DNA of 64,000 nucleotides from positions 1 to 64,000 of the forward strand of contig CAYRIO010000005.1 in assembly GCA_964424355.1 (NCBI GenBank). Direction: 5' to 3'. Every line of letters begins with the position of its first letter. Position 1 is the stretch's first letter. The notes under the pieces are model-generated. The model saw only the letters and a program-made list of their open reading frames with translations, did not search any database and was not told the DNA's origin. This document shows, in pieces, positions 51,161 through 60,400 of this stretch. This DNA comes from CAZEHS01 sp964424355. Lineage in GTDB: Bacteria > Bacillota > Clostridia > Peptostreptococcales > Acidaminobacteraceae. A program made the translations under genes and the position numbers.

Positions 51161-53677
51161 ATGCGAAAGACGACGAAGAGCACGAGTAGGATTCTGTATT
51201 TTCCTGAGGGGATCACCGCCGCCATGAGCAGCGTTTTTGACTACCCGCTGACGGTCATAGAGGCCCCAATGGGGTATGGAAAGACAACAGCGGTTCGGGA
51301 GAATCTCAGCAGCGCAGCTTCTCGGATGTTGTGGCAACGGATTTTCGACGGTTCACGGAACAGTTTTTGGGCCAGCTTCTGTACGGCACTCAGTGAATTG
51401 GATGAGCACTGCTCACAGAGTCTGAGGATGTTGGGGTTTCCCAACGAAAGCATCTCCATTCAGGAAGCCCTGAGGCTCATTGGGGACCTTGAACTGCCTG
51501 AGAGAACGGTCATTGTCATTGATGATTACCATCTGGCCAACGATGTGGAGGTAAACCGCTTCATTGAGCTGCTGGTGATCAATGAGATTCCTAATCTGCA
51601 CATGGTCCTGACCGCACGGTACACGGAGTTCCTCCGGATGGACGAACTGGCCCAGAAGGGGTATCTGAACCATATCACCAAGGACGCCTTTGAATTCACG
51701 GCTAGGGACATCCGCAGTTATTATCAGCTGTGTGGTATCAGCCTCGAGACGGGTGATGCTGAACGGCTGCATGCATACACGGAGGGGTGGGTGAGCGCAC
51801 TCTACCTGCTGATGCTCAATTATCAGGCAGAAGGCAGTTTTATGACCACCGCAAACATTCACAAATTGGTGGAACGTGCCGTTTATGAACCGTGGCCCCA
51901 AGAATTGAAGGACTTCCTTTTGGCCGTGTGTATCTTCGACAGCTTCACCGTGGAGCAGGCTGCCCATATCTGGAAGGGTCAGGCTCCGGCCCCCCTCATT
52001 GATGCGGTTGTAGAAAAAAATGCGTTCATCACCTATGTCGATGCGGAGAAGAGCTATTTCATCCACAGCATACTCAAGCATTTCCTCCTGGAAAAACTGG
52101 ATGCTCAAGAAGCCGGCTGCAAGAAAAGGCTTTATCAAAATGCGGCACATTGGCATATGGAGAGCAAGGAATATTTTTCGGCCATGCGCGATGCCTATGT
52201 GGCGGGGGATTTCGATATCCTGCTGGCAGCGATTGAGGCGGATAAGGGGTTCAGCATCAATGCGGAATATAAGGATTTGATCATCACGTACTTTGCCGAA
52301 TGCCCGCCGGAAAGCAAACGGAATTATCCCTACGCCATGCTTATTTTTGCAAGGCGCATGTATACCTTTAATGAAAGAGAGTTGTTTAAAAAAACCTGTG
52401 AGGAGTTCCTGAGCTATGTCCAGAGCATGGACCCTTCAAAGGCGGATTTCAAGGATCGGTTGCTGGGGGAATATGAGCTGCTCTTAAGCTTTACGGGTTA
52501 CAATGACATTGGGAAGATGTCGCAGTATCACCAGCGGGCATGTGCATTATTAAAAACCCCCTCGTCCAACTTTGACGACAAGAAAGGGAGCTGGACCTTC
52601 GGATCCCCCTCGATCCTGTACATGTTTTACCGGAAGAGCGGCGAATTGGAACAGACCATTGAAACCATCAAAGAGGCCATGCCCTTCTACTATCAACTGA
52701 CAAACGGGCATGGAAAAGGTGCGGAGCTGGTCATGGAAGCGGAACGCTTCTATCATATAGGTGATTTTGAAGCGGCTGAAATCGCCGTTCAAAAAGCGGC
52801 TCAGGCCGCAAAGGAATCAGAGCAGTCGGGGATTATCCTCTGCGCCATCTTCCTCCAGATGCGGCTTGCTTTTATAAAGGGGGACTTTTTGACCATCCTT
52901 CGAGAGATAGAGGCTGCCCGGGCCGATATCTACACCCGGAAGTGGTATCTGTTCATGCACACCCTGGATATGTGTGAAGCCCACATCTTCGCTGGAATGG
53001 GGGTTAAAGAACGTGTCCCTGCGTGGATCACCCAGGGTGAATTCAAGAATACACGGCTGTTCTTTCCGGTGATGCCCTATCTCAACAGCGTGTATGGCCG
53101 TGTGCTGCTGATCAATGGAGAATACCTGAAGCTCATTGGTACCGTTGAGAATTTCATTGGAGCTGCCCGGATTTTCCCCAATGTGCTGGCGCAGATATAT
53201 ACCTATATTCACCTGGCGGCGGCAAACCGGCAGATTTCCAGGCACCTTGAAGCCCAAGCGGCGATGAGGCAGGCTCTGGAATTAGCCATGCCGGACAGGG
53301 TTTACATGCCCTTTGTGGAAAACTGCGATTTCATCCATCCCTTACTGGAAGAACTTCAGAGGCAGGGGGACGGTCCCGAGGATATCGGGGCGATCTTGAA
53401 ATTGTACAGGTCTTACAAACGGTCCGCAGAACGGATGGCTCAGGAGCATTTTTCGGAGCAGAGACCTCTGCTGACTGCCCGGGAAATGGAGATAGCCAGG
53501 CTTGCGGCAGAAGGTCTTTCGAACAAGGAGATTGGAACCCTGCTGTTCATTGCGCCGAACACGGTGAAGACGCAGCTGAAAAACGTATTTACCAAACTGG
53601 GCATCAATTCCAGGGCATTGGTGAAAGACGCGATTGATCGGACCATCAAGCATGAGCAGCGGCATCTGAAGCCGTAA
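51161..53677 (+). CDS. LuxR-family, MalT-like large ATP-binding transcriptional regulator
   Basis: An 838-residue regulator of the MalT/LAL class. The N-terminal NTPase has a Walker A (EAPMGYGKTTAV) near residue 36 and a Walker B-like VIVIDDYH near 120; the middle holds TPR-like helical repeats; the C-terminal 65 residues are a LuxR HTH (LTAREMEIARLAAEGLSNKEIG, then APNTVKTQLKNVFTKLGI). ATG 51161 is 8 bases from GGGAGG. No target is obvious; the neighbouring msrA is convergent. Confidence 0.92.
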   Translation: MRKTTKSTSRILYFPEGITAAMSSVFDYPLTVIEAPMGYGKTTAVRENLSSAASRMLWQRIFDGSRNSFWASFCTALSELDEHCSQSLRMLGFPNESISIQEALRLIGDLELPERTVIVIDDYHLANDVEVNRFIELLVINEIPNLHMVLTARYTEFLRMDELAQKGYLNHITKDAFEFTARDIRSYYQLCGISLETGDAERLHAYTEGWVSALYLLMLNYQAEGSFMTTANIHKLVERAVYEPWPQELKDFLLAVCIFDSFTVEQAAHIWKGQAPAPLIDAVVEKNAFITYVDAEKSYFIHSILKHFLLEKLDAQEAGCKKRLYQNAAHWHMESKEYFSAMRDAYVAGDFDILLAAIEADKGFSINAEYKDLIITYFAECPPESKRNYPYAMLIFARRMYTFNERELFKKTCEEFLSYVQSMDPSKADFKDRLLGEYELLLSFTGYNDIGKMSQYHQRACALLKTPSSNFDDKKGSWTFGSPSILYMFYRKSGELEQTIETIKEAMPFYYQLTNGHGKGAELVMEAERFYHIGDFEAAEIAVQKAAQAAKESEQSGIILCAIFLQMRLAFIKGDFLTILREIEAARADIYTRKWYLFMHTLDMCEAHIFAGMGVKERVPAWITQGEFKNTRLFFPVMPYLNSVYGRVLLINGEYLKLIGTVENFIGAARIFPNVLAQIYTYIHLAAANRQISRHLEAQAAMRQALELAMPDRVYMPFVENCDFIHPLLEELQRQGDGPEDIGAILKLYRSYKRSAERMAQEHFSEQRPLLTAREMEIARLAAEGLSNKEIGTLLFIAPNTVKTQLKNVFTKLGINSRALVKDAIDRTIKHEQRHLKP

Positions 53678-53685
53678 CGAGAATG

Positions 53686-53726
53686 AAACAGGCCTTCCGG
53701 CATGTGTGTGACGGAAGGCCTGTTTT
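53686..53726. terminator. Bidirectional terminator
   Basis: AACAGGCCTTCCG pairs exactly with CGGAAGGCCTGTT, with flanking A and T runs, between convergent genes. Confidence 0.9.
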
Positions 53727-53754
53727 GCTTTGATTTAGTTTTATTTTGCCGGGA

Positions 53755-54234
53755 TCACAGGGGCGGGAGCGGGATGTGGCAGTATCCCCGGGGGTTCTTC
53801 TCCAGATATTTCTGGTGATAATCTTCTGCGGGATAGTAACTTTTCAGGGGTTCCACTTCCGTGCAGATAGGATTCTTGTATTTTTCCTGTTCCTTAGCCA
53901 GAGATGCCGTGATGATGGGCAAGTCTTCCGGGTCGGTATAATAGATGCCGGAGCGGTACTGGCTGCCCACATCAGGGCCCTGACGATTCCACGCTGTGGG
54001 GTCAATGATGCCCCAGAACAGGTCGAGGATCCCCTCCAGGGAGATGATCGATGGGTCGTAGCGAATGCGGCACACCTCGGCATGTCCCGTCAGATGGCCG
54101 CATACCTCCTGATAGGTGGGGTTTTCAGTATGGCCGTTGGCGTAAGCCGTTTCGGTCTCAAGAATGCCGGGGGTCCTTCGGAAATATTCTTCAACGCCCC
54201 AAAAGCAACCGGCGGCCAGGATGAGTTCGTTCAT
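53755..54234 (-). CDS. msrA: Peptide methionine sulfoxide reductase MsrA
   Basis: A 159-residue repair enzyme that reduces methionine-S-sulfoxide. The GCFWGVEE motif (Cys10) is the catalytic site, and the segments TAYANGHTENPTYQEVC, GHAEVCRIRYDP and GSQYRSGIYY are conserved. No MsrB domain is fused. AAAGGAGG precedes ATG 54234. It belongs to the oxidative-stress genes in this region but is not in their operon. Confidence 0.96.
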   Translation of the reverse strand: MNELILAAGCFWGVEEYFRRTPGILETETAYANGHTENPTYQEVCGHLTGHAEVCRIRYDPSIISLEGILDLFWGIIDPTAWNRQGPDVGSQYRSGIYYTDPEDLPIITASLAKEQEKYKNPICTEVEPLKSYYPAEDYHQKYLEKNPRGYCHIPLPPL

Positions 54235-54293
54235 AAGCGCCTCCTTTGATAAGTATTCTCATTTATTCCCCGTTGTGGCAACGCTTAAACAAA

Positions 54294-54320
54294 AAAGCCA
54301 CCGGAATGCCCGATGGCTTT
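54294..54320 (-). terminator. Terminator of queT
   Basis: AAAGCCACCGG against CCGATGGCTTT; on the minus strand the stem is followed by TTTTTTG. Confidence 0.85.
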
Positions 54321-54332
54321 AAAAACGTTAAA

Positions 54333-54836
54333 TCAGAACTTCAGCAGCTTTACCAGCGCCTCATTGCGCAGGATCTGCCGGAACAGCACCGTGCCGAATA
54401 CACTGACCACAACGAATTCGCCGGCAGCCACATAGGCGGCAGCCAGGGTGTAGGGGATCTGGAACAGGAAGTTCAGCTCCCAACCTACGAGCAGGCCGTT
54501 GAAGAGCACGGGCATCAGGGTGGCGATCATGAGGGCCTTCAGGTTCTGACCCAGGAATTTCCGCGTCCCGGCCATGCCGAGCAGGGCCAGCAGGGTGGCG
54601 AAGGAGCCCACGGCCACATCAATGGGGCCCAGCGGGCTGGATAGATTGGCCAGGACACAGCCAAGGACCAAGCCGGGAATATACCAAGGGTCGATGAAGG
54701 CCAGCAGGGTCATGGCCTCGGAGATGCGGAACTGGATCTGACCGTAGCTGATCGGGGCAAGGGCCATGGTGATGGCCGCGTAGAGGGCAGCAATCACAGC
54801 GGTCCGTACCATGTGTTTCACAGTGAAATTTTTCAT
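54333..54836 (-). CDS. queT: QueT-type queuosine precursor transporter
   Basis: A 167-residue membrane substrate-binding (S) component of the ECF transporter class with about five helices; the segment MALAPISYGQIQFRISEAMTLLAFI is typical of QueT. It takes up preQ1 or another queuosine precursor with a shared ECF module encoded elsewhere. ATG 54836 has AAAGGAG at the right distance; the longer frame runs into the terminator of the riboswitch. The preQ1-type leader upstream supports the assignment. Confidence 0.9.
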   Translation of the reverse strand: MKNFTVKHMVRTAVIAALYAAITMALAPISYGQIQFRISEAMTLLAFIDPWYIPGLVLGCVLANLSSPLGPIDVAVGSFATLLALLGMAGTRKFLGQNLKALMIATLMPVLFNGLLVGWELNFLFQIPYTLAAAYVAAGEFVVVSVFGTVLFRQILRNEALVKLLKF

Positions 54837-54881
54837 AAGTACTCCTTTCAAATTTTTGACATGTTGAAAGGTTCCAAAAAA

Positions 54882-54932
54882 CAAAAAAACCGCCAATGAG
54901 CGCGCAGAGCTGGTAAACCTGCTCTGATGCGG
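54882..54932 (-). terminator. preQ1 riboswitch attenuator
   Basis: On the minus strand CCCGC pairs with GCGG around an inner CAGAGC/GCTCTG stem, followed by a run of T (TTTTTTTG). It lies between the aptamer and queT. Confidence 0.8.
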
Positions 54933-54946
54933 GTCGACAGTTTTGC

Positions 54947-54984
54947 GCTTGTTTTTTTAAGAGTGGGGAACCAAGCAAACACTC
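54947..54984 (-). promoter_or_regulatory. preQ1-I-like riboswitch
   Basis: On the minus strand a 5-bp P1 stem GAGTG/CACTC encloses the loop TTTGCTTGGTTCCC, followed by the A-rich tail TTAAAAAAACAAGC. GCTTG of the loop can pair with CAAGC of the tail to give the H-type pseudoknot of preQ1-I aptamers. The following terminator and the queT gene match the known regulon. I rely on structure and context, not a database match. Confidence 0.72.
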
Positions 54985-55026
54985 GAAGTGAATTTTACAG
55001 GAACTCTCAGGGGTTGTCAAGGGGCA

Positions 55027-55511
55027 TCAGAGATTCTCAATCTGCCAATCAATCGGTTCAAGCCCCTGCTTTTCCAGGAAGGCATTGGTCTTTGAGAAAG
55101 GCCTGCTGCCGAAAAATCCCCGGTAGGACGAAAGGGGGCTGGGATGAACGCTTTGCAGGATCAGGTGCTTGGGGTTGGTGATCAAGGCTTTCTTGTCCTG
55201 GGCGTTTTTTCCCCACAGGATGAAGACCATGGGGGTTTCCCGTTGGGCCAGGAGGCTGATGATGTGGTCCGTGAACCGGGTCCAGCCCAGGGGCTTGTGG
55301 GAATTGGGCTCCGCGGCCCGAACGGTGAGGACGGTGTTGAGCAGCAGCACCCCCTGGTCCGCCCACTTCATCAGATATCCGTTGTTGGGCACGGTGCAGC
55401 CCAGGTCCGTCTCCAGTTCCTTGAAGATGTTCACCAGGGAAGGGGGAGCGGGTACGCCGGGTTTTACGGAAAAACTGAGACCATGGGCCTGGCCTGGCCC
55501 GTGGTAGGGAT
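55027..55511 (-). pseudogene. ung: 3' fragment of the resident uracil-DNA glycosylase gene
   Basis: The GC-rich remnant of a family-1 UDG. It begins inside the catalytic motif: PYHGPGQAHGLSFSV is native, but GQD with the catalytic Asp and all of the first 60 or so residues are gone, replaced by AT-rich foreign sequence from 55512. The rest is intact to the end, including WADQGVLLLNTVLTVR and the HPSPLSSYRGFFGSRPFS loop. The DNA reads ATCCCTACCACGG up to the junction. Without the Asp it cannot be active. The missing 5' half is not found elsewhere in the window. Confidence 0.88.
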
Positions 55512-55616
55512 AAACTGTTTTATGTAGCAAAAGTAGTATTAACGATAGCGGACAAGTGTATATTGTTTATGGTGGCTATTGTGTACTTACTATTATTATT
55601 TGAATATCACGTTTAA

Positions 55617-57416
55617 TCAAATATCATCGTAGTTATATCTATATTTGATTAGATTGGGTGAAGGCAATTTTCCATATGGATTGTAGTAATTGATACCCCA
55701 ACCTTTCTCTGATATTAAATGGAGGTGTTTTCGGGCTCTTGAAGCTAACACGTAAAGAAGTTTGTTTGAGTTTGTATCTCCATTTGTGTCTTTAAAATGC
55801 GGCACATAGTCATTGAGCAAAGCAAACGCAATGACGGTATCATATTCTTCGCCTTTAGTGCCGTGTATTGTCGAAATGGTAATCCCACTTCTTGGTTTGA
55901 AAGCCTTTCTAAAAACTGAAATGTCATTCATAAAGGGACTGCCATCTTTTATAAGTCTGTCAATGCGAGCTTTTGAACTACTGAAAAATGAGTCATAGTG
56001 GTTGGATAAGTTTGGAAACAAAGAAATATCTATCTTTAATTCTCCCATGAGTCTTGCGAAAAATAATTCTAGGTGATGTAAGCCGTTTTTTTCAGCAATG
56101 TGAATTGAGTTGATAATCCGCAAAAGCTTCTTCCCAGTTAAGTCTTCTGTAGAAAAAAAGGAGTTTTCCAGTTCCTGAATTATCTCCTTCGCCCACCGTA
56201 GTCTCCTTGTGTAAAGTAATGGGGAGGGCTCGCTAAGAATGAGGCGAGCGATTTTAAACCAAATATTATCGAGATCTCTCGAAAAGGGAACCATTCCTGG
56301 CCCGTCAAAGCTTAAGTTTGGAAGCCTTGCGGTTAACTGTCGGGTAATCGTACCCAAGTGTATCCACTGTGGAGCTACAACACAAATCTCTCTCTCTAAG
56401 ATATTCTCACTTTCAATGCTATATTTAATAAGTCTCACAAGCTCATCGACAAGTTGAGATTTATTTATGTCAGTATTGTATGTGATTTTACTTGGGAACG
56501 ATTTTAGTTCTCCTTCGGCTACAATTGTTGAAGGGTAAACTTTGAAATTGTTGTAGTAATCAATGATTTTTTCTGAAGATCGATAATTTGAGGTTAACAC
56601 GTACTCTTTTAGTTTAAAACCTAATAGCTCGTCTAAATCATTCTTCTCCATTGGAAATCCGCCCAATGTACTGTAAATCGATTGATTAGGGTCGCCAACA
56701 ATAAAGACTCTTGATGAACCATTACTTACACGGATAATTTGAGAAATAATGTGGTACTGGATTTCTTTTGTGTCTTGGTACTCATCGATTAAAATAAACG
56801 GGAATATGTTCTTAAGTGTGTTAGCGACAATAGGGTTGTTTTTTAAAATAGAATATGCATGAAATAGAATTAGCTCAAAATCGATTTGACGGTTTGCTTT
56901 AAGTATTTTGAAATATGCTGCAAGAACTTTTTTGATCATTCCATGCTTATCATCTTCTAGACATCCCAGTTTATAGCCTCTTGGCGTTACAAAGTAATCA
57001 CAATCGTAATAGGTCAATTTTTTACCATACATACTAGTGCATAAATCTGTAATTATTACTTCAGAGTCATGTGAGTTAAGAAGTGCAAATCCGTATTTTA
57101 AGTCATCTTGGCAATGGTGGTAAGGTCTAACAATCCATTCAAGGCAGAATGAATGGATTGTTCCAATCCAGAGTTGCTCTGTTGAAATCCCAATTCTATC
57201 AAGTCGCTCTTTAATCTCTTCAGCAGCGCGGTTTGTATACGTTATTGCTACGATAAACTGCCGTCCAGAGTCTAGTCGTTCAAGTTCATAGGCAATTTTA
57301 TAAGTTAAAGCTCTAGTCTTTCCGCTACCAGGACATGCTACCAGAAGTAAACTAGATTCTTCTAGAATGGCTTGTTTTTGTTCTGAATTAAGTACTTCGT
57401 CGAAGTTGATACTCAT
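55617..57416 (-). CDS. UvrD/PcrA-like superfamily 1 helicase (GajB-like)
   Basis: A 599-residue helicase with the SF1A motifs in order: I ACPGSGKT (27-34), Ia TYTNRAAEEIKERL, Ib TIHSFC, II IDEYQD (near 210), III VGDPNQSIY, IV LTSNYRSSEKII, V ISTIHGTKGEEYDTVI (near 515) and VI KLLYVLASRARKHLHL (near 550). GajB of Gabija is a UvrD-like helicase of about 500 residues; this one is somewhat longer. Its ATG overlaps the stop of the OLD-family gene in ATGA, so the two are translationally coupled. AT-rich coding DNA fits acquisition. Confidence 0.82.
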   Translation of the reverse strand: MSINFDEVLNSEQKQAILEESSLLLVACPGSGKTRALTYKIAYELERLDSGRQFIVAITYTNRAAEEIKERLDRIGISTEQLWIGTIHSFCLEWIVRPYHHCQDDLKYGFALLNSHDSEVIITDLCTSMYGKKLTYYDCDYFVTPRGYKLGCLEDDKHGMIKKVLAAYFKILKANRQIDFELILFHAYSILKNNPIVANTLKNIFPFILIDEYQDTKEIQYHIISQIIRVSNGSSRVFIVGDPNQSIYSTLGGFPMEKNDLDELLGFKLKEYVLTSNYRSSEKIIDYYNNFKVYPSTIVAEGELKSFPSKITYNTDINKSQLVDELVRLIKYSIESENILEREICVVAPQWIHLGTITRQLTARLPNLSFDGPGMVPFSRDLDNIWFKIARLILSEPSPLLYTRRLRWAKEIIQELENSFFSTEDLTGKKLLRIINSIHIAEKNGLHHLELFFARLMGELKIDISLFPNLSNHYDSFFSSSKARIDRLIKDGSPFMNDISVFRKAFKPRSGITISTIHGTKGEEYDTVIAFALLNDYVPHFKDTNGDTNSNKLLYVLASRARKHLHLISEKGWGINYYNPYGKLPSPNLIKYRYNYDDI

Positions 57417-59563
57417 TTTAGAAGCTCCTCAAGGAACTCAGATAATTGTCGGTCGTCAATATTCTCTTCAAATATGGATTTATACTCATCAAGGGGAATC
57501 TCGCGCTGTCTATATTTCTTTAGGCTTGAAAATAGTGTATTGAAGTCAATTTCCCCATCACTATCTTGCGACTGTAAATATTTGGTTCGGTACTCAATGA
57601 TATTCGATATCAATTGCGTTGACCACTCTTCTTTGGCGAAAATAATTGCGTTCAAAATGTATCTGGGAATGTAGGTCATTTCGTTAACGTACTTGCTTAA
57701 AAGTATTGCAAACCAGCCTTTTCCAGAATTATTCGCCATCATAAGAACACGTTTTCCGAATTGATCTGCTTTATCGGATTTTAAGTCAGTTTTCGCCGTA
57801 CTTATTGTTGTTTTTGATGTGTATACATCTTTTAAAGTATCAATTACTTCGGGATCATTCCCACAGGCAGTAAAATCAATCTCAAAGGTATAATTCGCAT
57901 AGAATACATTAATCCACGAGTTTTGATCGACAAAATTGTCCAAGCGCTGTTTTCTTAGTAAGCCTGCTTGTTTTGAGCGTTCTATAGATTCTTTATATTT
58001 CCTCACTGAATCAGTGTCAGATGTATTTACAGCAGTATCACATATTGCGTCATCTAAGTCGGTTAAAATACTACACCGACGGTGTATTCTATTATCATGA
58101 AATAGCTGAGCAACATTTTCAAAACCGGTACTACGAATATTAATCAGACTGATGCCAAGTTCATCTAGGCTTACCCCGAGAGATCTCTTAACAATAACAG
58201 GGATTAAAATTTCTTCTGCATCGCCTTCAACAAGGATTACACCTTTTGCAAATAACAAATTTGTACGAACTGCGTCAAGATATCTTTGAATTTGCCGAAT
58301 TTCATGCGTTTTAAGACCTTTCGAAGGTTGAAAGGTTTCGGCATAATTCTGTCTTTTAGCTAATATATTGATATTCTCTACATTGCTAACTTCAGATATA
58401 TGTGTAGAGTGTGTAGAGTAAATAATTTGAGTGTCGGAATAGTCAAGCTTATCGAATAGTGTTTTCTGAATATGTGTGTGTATGTGCGCTTCAGGTTCTT
58501 CGATTATTAAAAAGTTTGCAAATGTATCTTTTGCTTTCTGATACTTAAATTCTAGAAGCTTAAGAGTGAGAAAAATAAGGTTTGCACCACCTAAGCTAAG
58601 TTCATGAATACCGCCTTCGTAATTTTCATCAGGCTCACCAATAAACAATTTCAATGATTGTAACAATTTGTCAGCTTGATCAGGTACGCTGGACTTAATT
58701 GATAATGACGATGGTGAATAAGTTTGTCCAACAGCGTCTTTAATGGTGTTTTGTATATCCGAACGTATTTCCTGAACATCTTCGAGTGACTCGATTTCAT
58801 CATTTAACTTCAGAACGAGGTCATTTATAGGTTGGAATGCCGCTGGGTCGATTGCACCACTTTTACTTTTTAGTAATCCAAGTAAAGGATTCGTTCTATT
58901 GTTGTGGAAATCGCTCACAACATCTCTTAGTGCTTGTATGAATGTAAAGGATATCTCTTTAGATACTGATAATTGATGAGGAATTTTAGCGCCAAATTTG
59001 GATGCATCTATTGCTGAGGGAAATGATACAGATTCGAAATCGCCAACTAGTTCTTTGTATGTGTTGGGATCGTTAAAGTCAGCTGTGCTTTTCCCAGTGA
59101 AAAAGACCTCATAATTATCTTTTACAGTAATTGTGTCAAGAAGGGCTTTTAAAGAAGCGTGGTCACCAATCTTTAATTCAGAGAGTTTTTGACGAATATC
59201 CGCTTTAGGCCGGAAAAACAAGTTGTAGCTGGCTTTTTTTATACAATCCGTTTCAACTGCACCAAATCCATGAATAAATAATGCCTGAACAGCTTCATTA
59301 TCACAAATTTCATCAAATTCGATACTGATTATAATCCAATGTCCTTTCCACCCATTCTCGCCAAGAGTTCTATTAAAATCAGAGTCATTGAGTTTGTACG
59401 CATATTGAATTGAGGAGTCTTCGAGAAGTAAACGCATAGCGCGGAATAGGTTTGTTTTCCCGGAGCCATTTTCGCCAATTATAGTGTTTATTCCTTTCTT
59501 GAACTCAAATTTTGCATTTTTAAAATTGCGATAATTCACAAGTGATACTTTTGAAATATGCAT
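57413..59563 (-). CDS. OLD-family ATPase/TOPRIM nuclease (GajA-like)
   Basis: A 716-residue protein: N-terminal ABC-type ATPase with Walker A GENGSGKT (30-37), a family-type LSLGGANL signature near 320, Walker B IIEEPEAH near 352 and STHSTHI near 385; then a TOPRIM domain with VEGDAEEIL near 446 and LTDLDD near 500. This is the class 2 OLD layout, which pairs with UvrD-like helicases, as in Gabija (GajA). ATG 59563 lies 5 bases after GGAGG; the upstream TTG is less likely. GajA proper is shorter (near 580), so this is a large variant. Confidence 0.82.
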   Translation of the reverse strand: MHISKVSLVNYRNFKNAKFEFKKGINTIIGENGSGKTNLFRAMRLLLEDSSIQYAYKLNDSDFNRTLGENGWKGHWIIISIEFDEICDNEAVQALFIHGFGAVETDCIKKASYNLFFRPKADIRQKLSELKIGDHASLKALLDTITVKDNYEVFFTGKSTADFNDPNTYKELVGDFESVSFPSAIDASKFGAKIPHQLSVSKEISFTFIQALRDVVSDFHNNRTNPLLGLLKSKSGAIDPAAFQPINDLVLKLNDEIESLEDVQEIRSDIQNTIKDAVGQTYSPSSLSIKSSVPDQADKLLQSLKLFIGEPDENYEGGIHELSLGGANLIFLTLKLLEFKYQKAKDTFANFLIIEEPEAHIHTHIQKTLFDKLDYSDTQIIYSTHSTHISEVSNVENINILAKRQNYAETFQPSKGLKTHEIRQIQRYLDAVRTNLLFAKGVILVEGDAEEILIPVIVKRSLGVSLDELGISLINIRSTGFENVAQLFHDNRIHRRCSILTDLDDAICDTAVNTSDTDSVRKYKESIERSKQAGLLRKQRLDNFVDQNSWINVFYANYTFEIDFTACGNDPEVIDTLKDVYTSKTTISTAKTDLKSDKADQFGKRVLMMANNSGKGWFAILLSKYVNEMTYIPRYILNAIIFAKEEWSTQLISNIIEYRTKYLQSQDSDGEIDFNTLFSSLKKYRQREIPLDEYKSIFEENIDDRQLSEFLEELLK

Positions 59564-59583
59564 ATGATCCTCCAACGCTTTGA

Positions 59584-60258
59584 CTAGTCAAGACACCAAT
59601 CCACTCCCTCAACCCCATTAGCCTTCAAAAAATCATTCGCCTTACTAAACGGCTTACTCCCAAAGAACCCCCGATAAGACGACAATGGACTCGGATGGGG
59701 AGCTGTCAGTACTAGGTGCTTAGGATTGGTCAGCATGGACATTTTATTCTGCGCTGGCCGTCCCCATAAGAAAACGACTATCGGCCGATCCTGCTCGTTT
59801 ATTAGACGAATAATGGCATCCGTGAATTGCTCCCATCCTCTTCCCTGATGGGAGTTTGCTTCGTGGGCGCGAACGGTAAGTACAGTGTTCAGTAGCAGCA
59901 CTCCTTGATCAGCCCATTTTTTTAAATACCCGTGATTGGGAATTGGGCACCCAATATCATCATTCAATTCCTTGTAGATGTTTTGAAGGGATGGGGGAAT
60001 CTTCTTTTGGGTAGGCAAAACAGAGAACGACAGGCCATGAGCTTGATTATCATCGTGATATGGGTCTTGTCCTAGTAGTAAAATTTTAACATCAGAAAGA
60101 TCGGTGTAATGCAGTGCGTTGAAGATGTCATTTTTTTTTGGAAAAATGGTTTTTGTTTTGTATTCTTGAATCAAGAATTCTCGTAACTGTAGGTAATACG
60201 GTTTTTCAAATTCTTCTGCGAGGATATTGTTCCAATCATTTTTCAAGATTTGCGACAT
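59584..60258 (-). CDS. ung: Complete uracil-DNA glycosylase, family 1, on the island
   Basis: A 224-residue UDG with all functional parts: GQDPYHD (63-69, catalytic Asp65), NTVLTV after WADQGVLLL, and the HPSPLSSYRGFFG loop from His188. Its DNA is AT-richer than the broken copy at 55027 and clearly divergent, so it is not a simple duplicate. Its stop lies 20 bp before the OLD-family start on the same strand, giving an apparent ung-gajA-gajB operon. ATG 60258 is preferred to TTG 60264 because AAGGTAAGGA lies upstream. It may replace the lost gene or serve the defence module. Confidence 0.92.
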   Translation of the reverse strand: MSQILKNDWNNILAEEFEKPYYLQLREFLIQEYKTKTIFPKKNDIFNALHYTDLSDVKILLLGQDPYHDDNQAHGLSFSVLPTQKKIPPSLQNIYKELNDDIGCPIPNHGYLKKWADQGVLLLNTVLTVRAHEANSHQGRGWEQFTDAIIRLINEQDRPIVVFLWGRPAQNKMSMLTNPKHLVLTAPHPSPLSSYRGFFGSKPFSKANDFLKANGVEGVDWCLD

Positions 60259-60332
60259 ATGCAATCCTTACCTTTCCTTGGTGAGAGTATATTCATAAGA
60301 GGTTTGTGCAGCTTAGAATAATACAGTGTACC

Positions 60333-60374
60333 AAATTCGCCACCGGTTGCATCATGGTAATCGGTGGCGAATTT
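60333..60374. terminator. Perfect 13-bp hairpin, likely terminator of the small gene at 60401
   Basis: AAATTCGCCACCG (60333-60345) is exactly complementary to CGGTGGCGAATTT (60362-60374). T-runs are short on both sides. Confidence 0.6.
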
Positions 60375-60400
60375 CTTTCAGAGTTGAGGTCCATATTCGA

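Noticed and set aside
55027..55530. Functional short UDG starting at 55530
   Set aside because: The first residues up to the junction are foreign and the catalytic Asp and the N-terminal third are missing.
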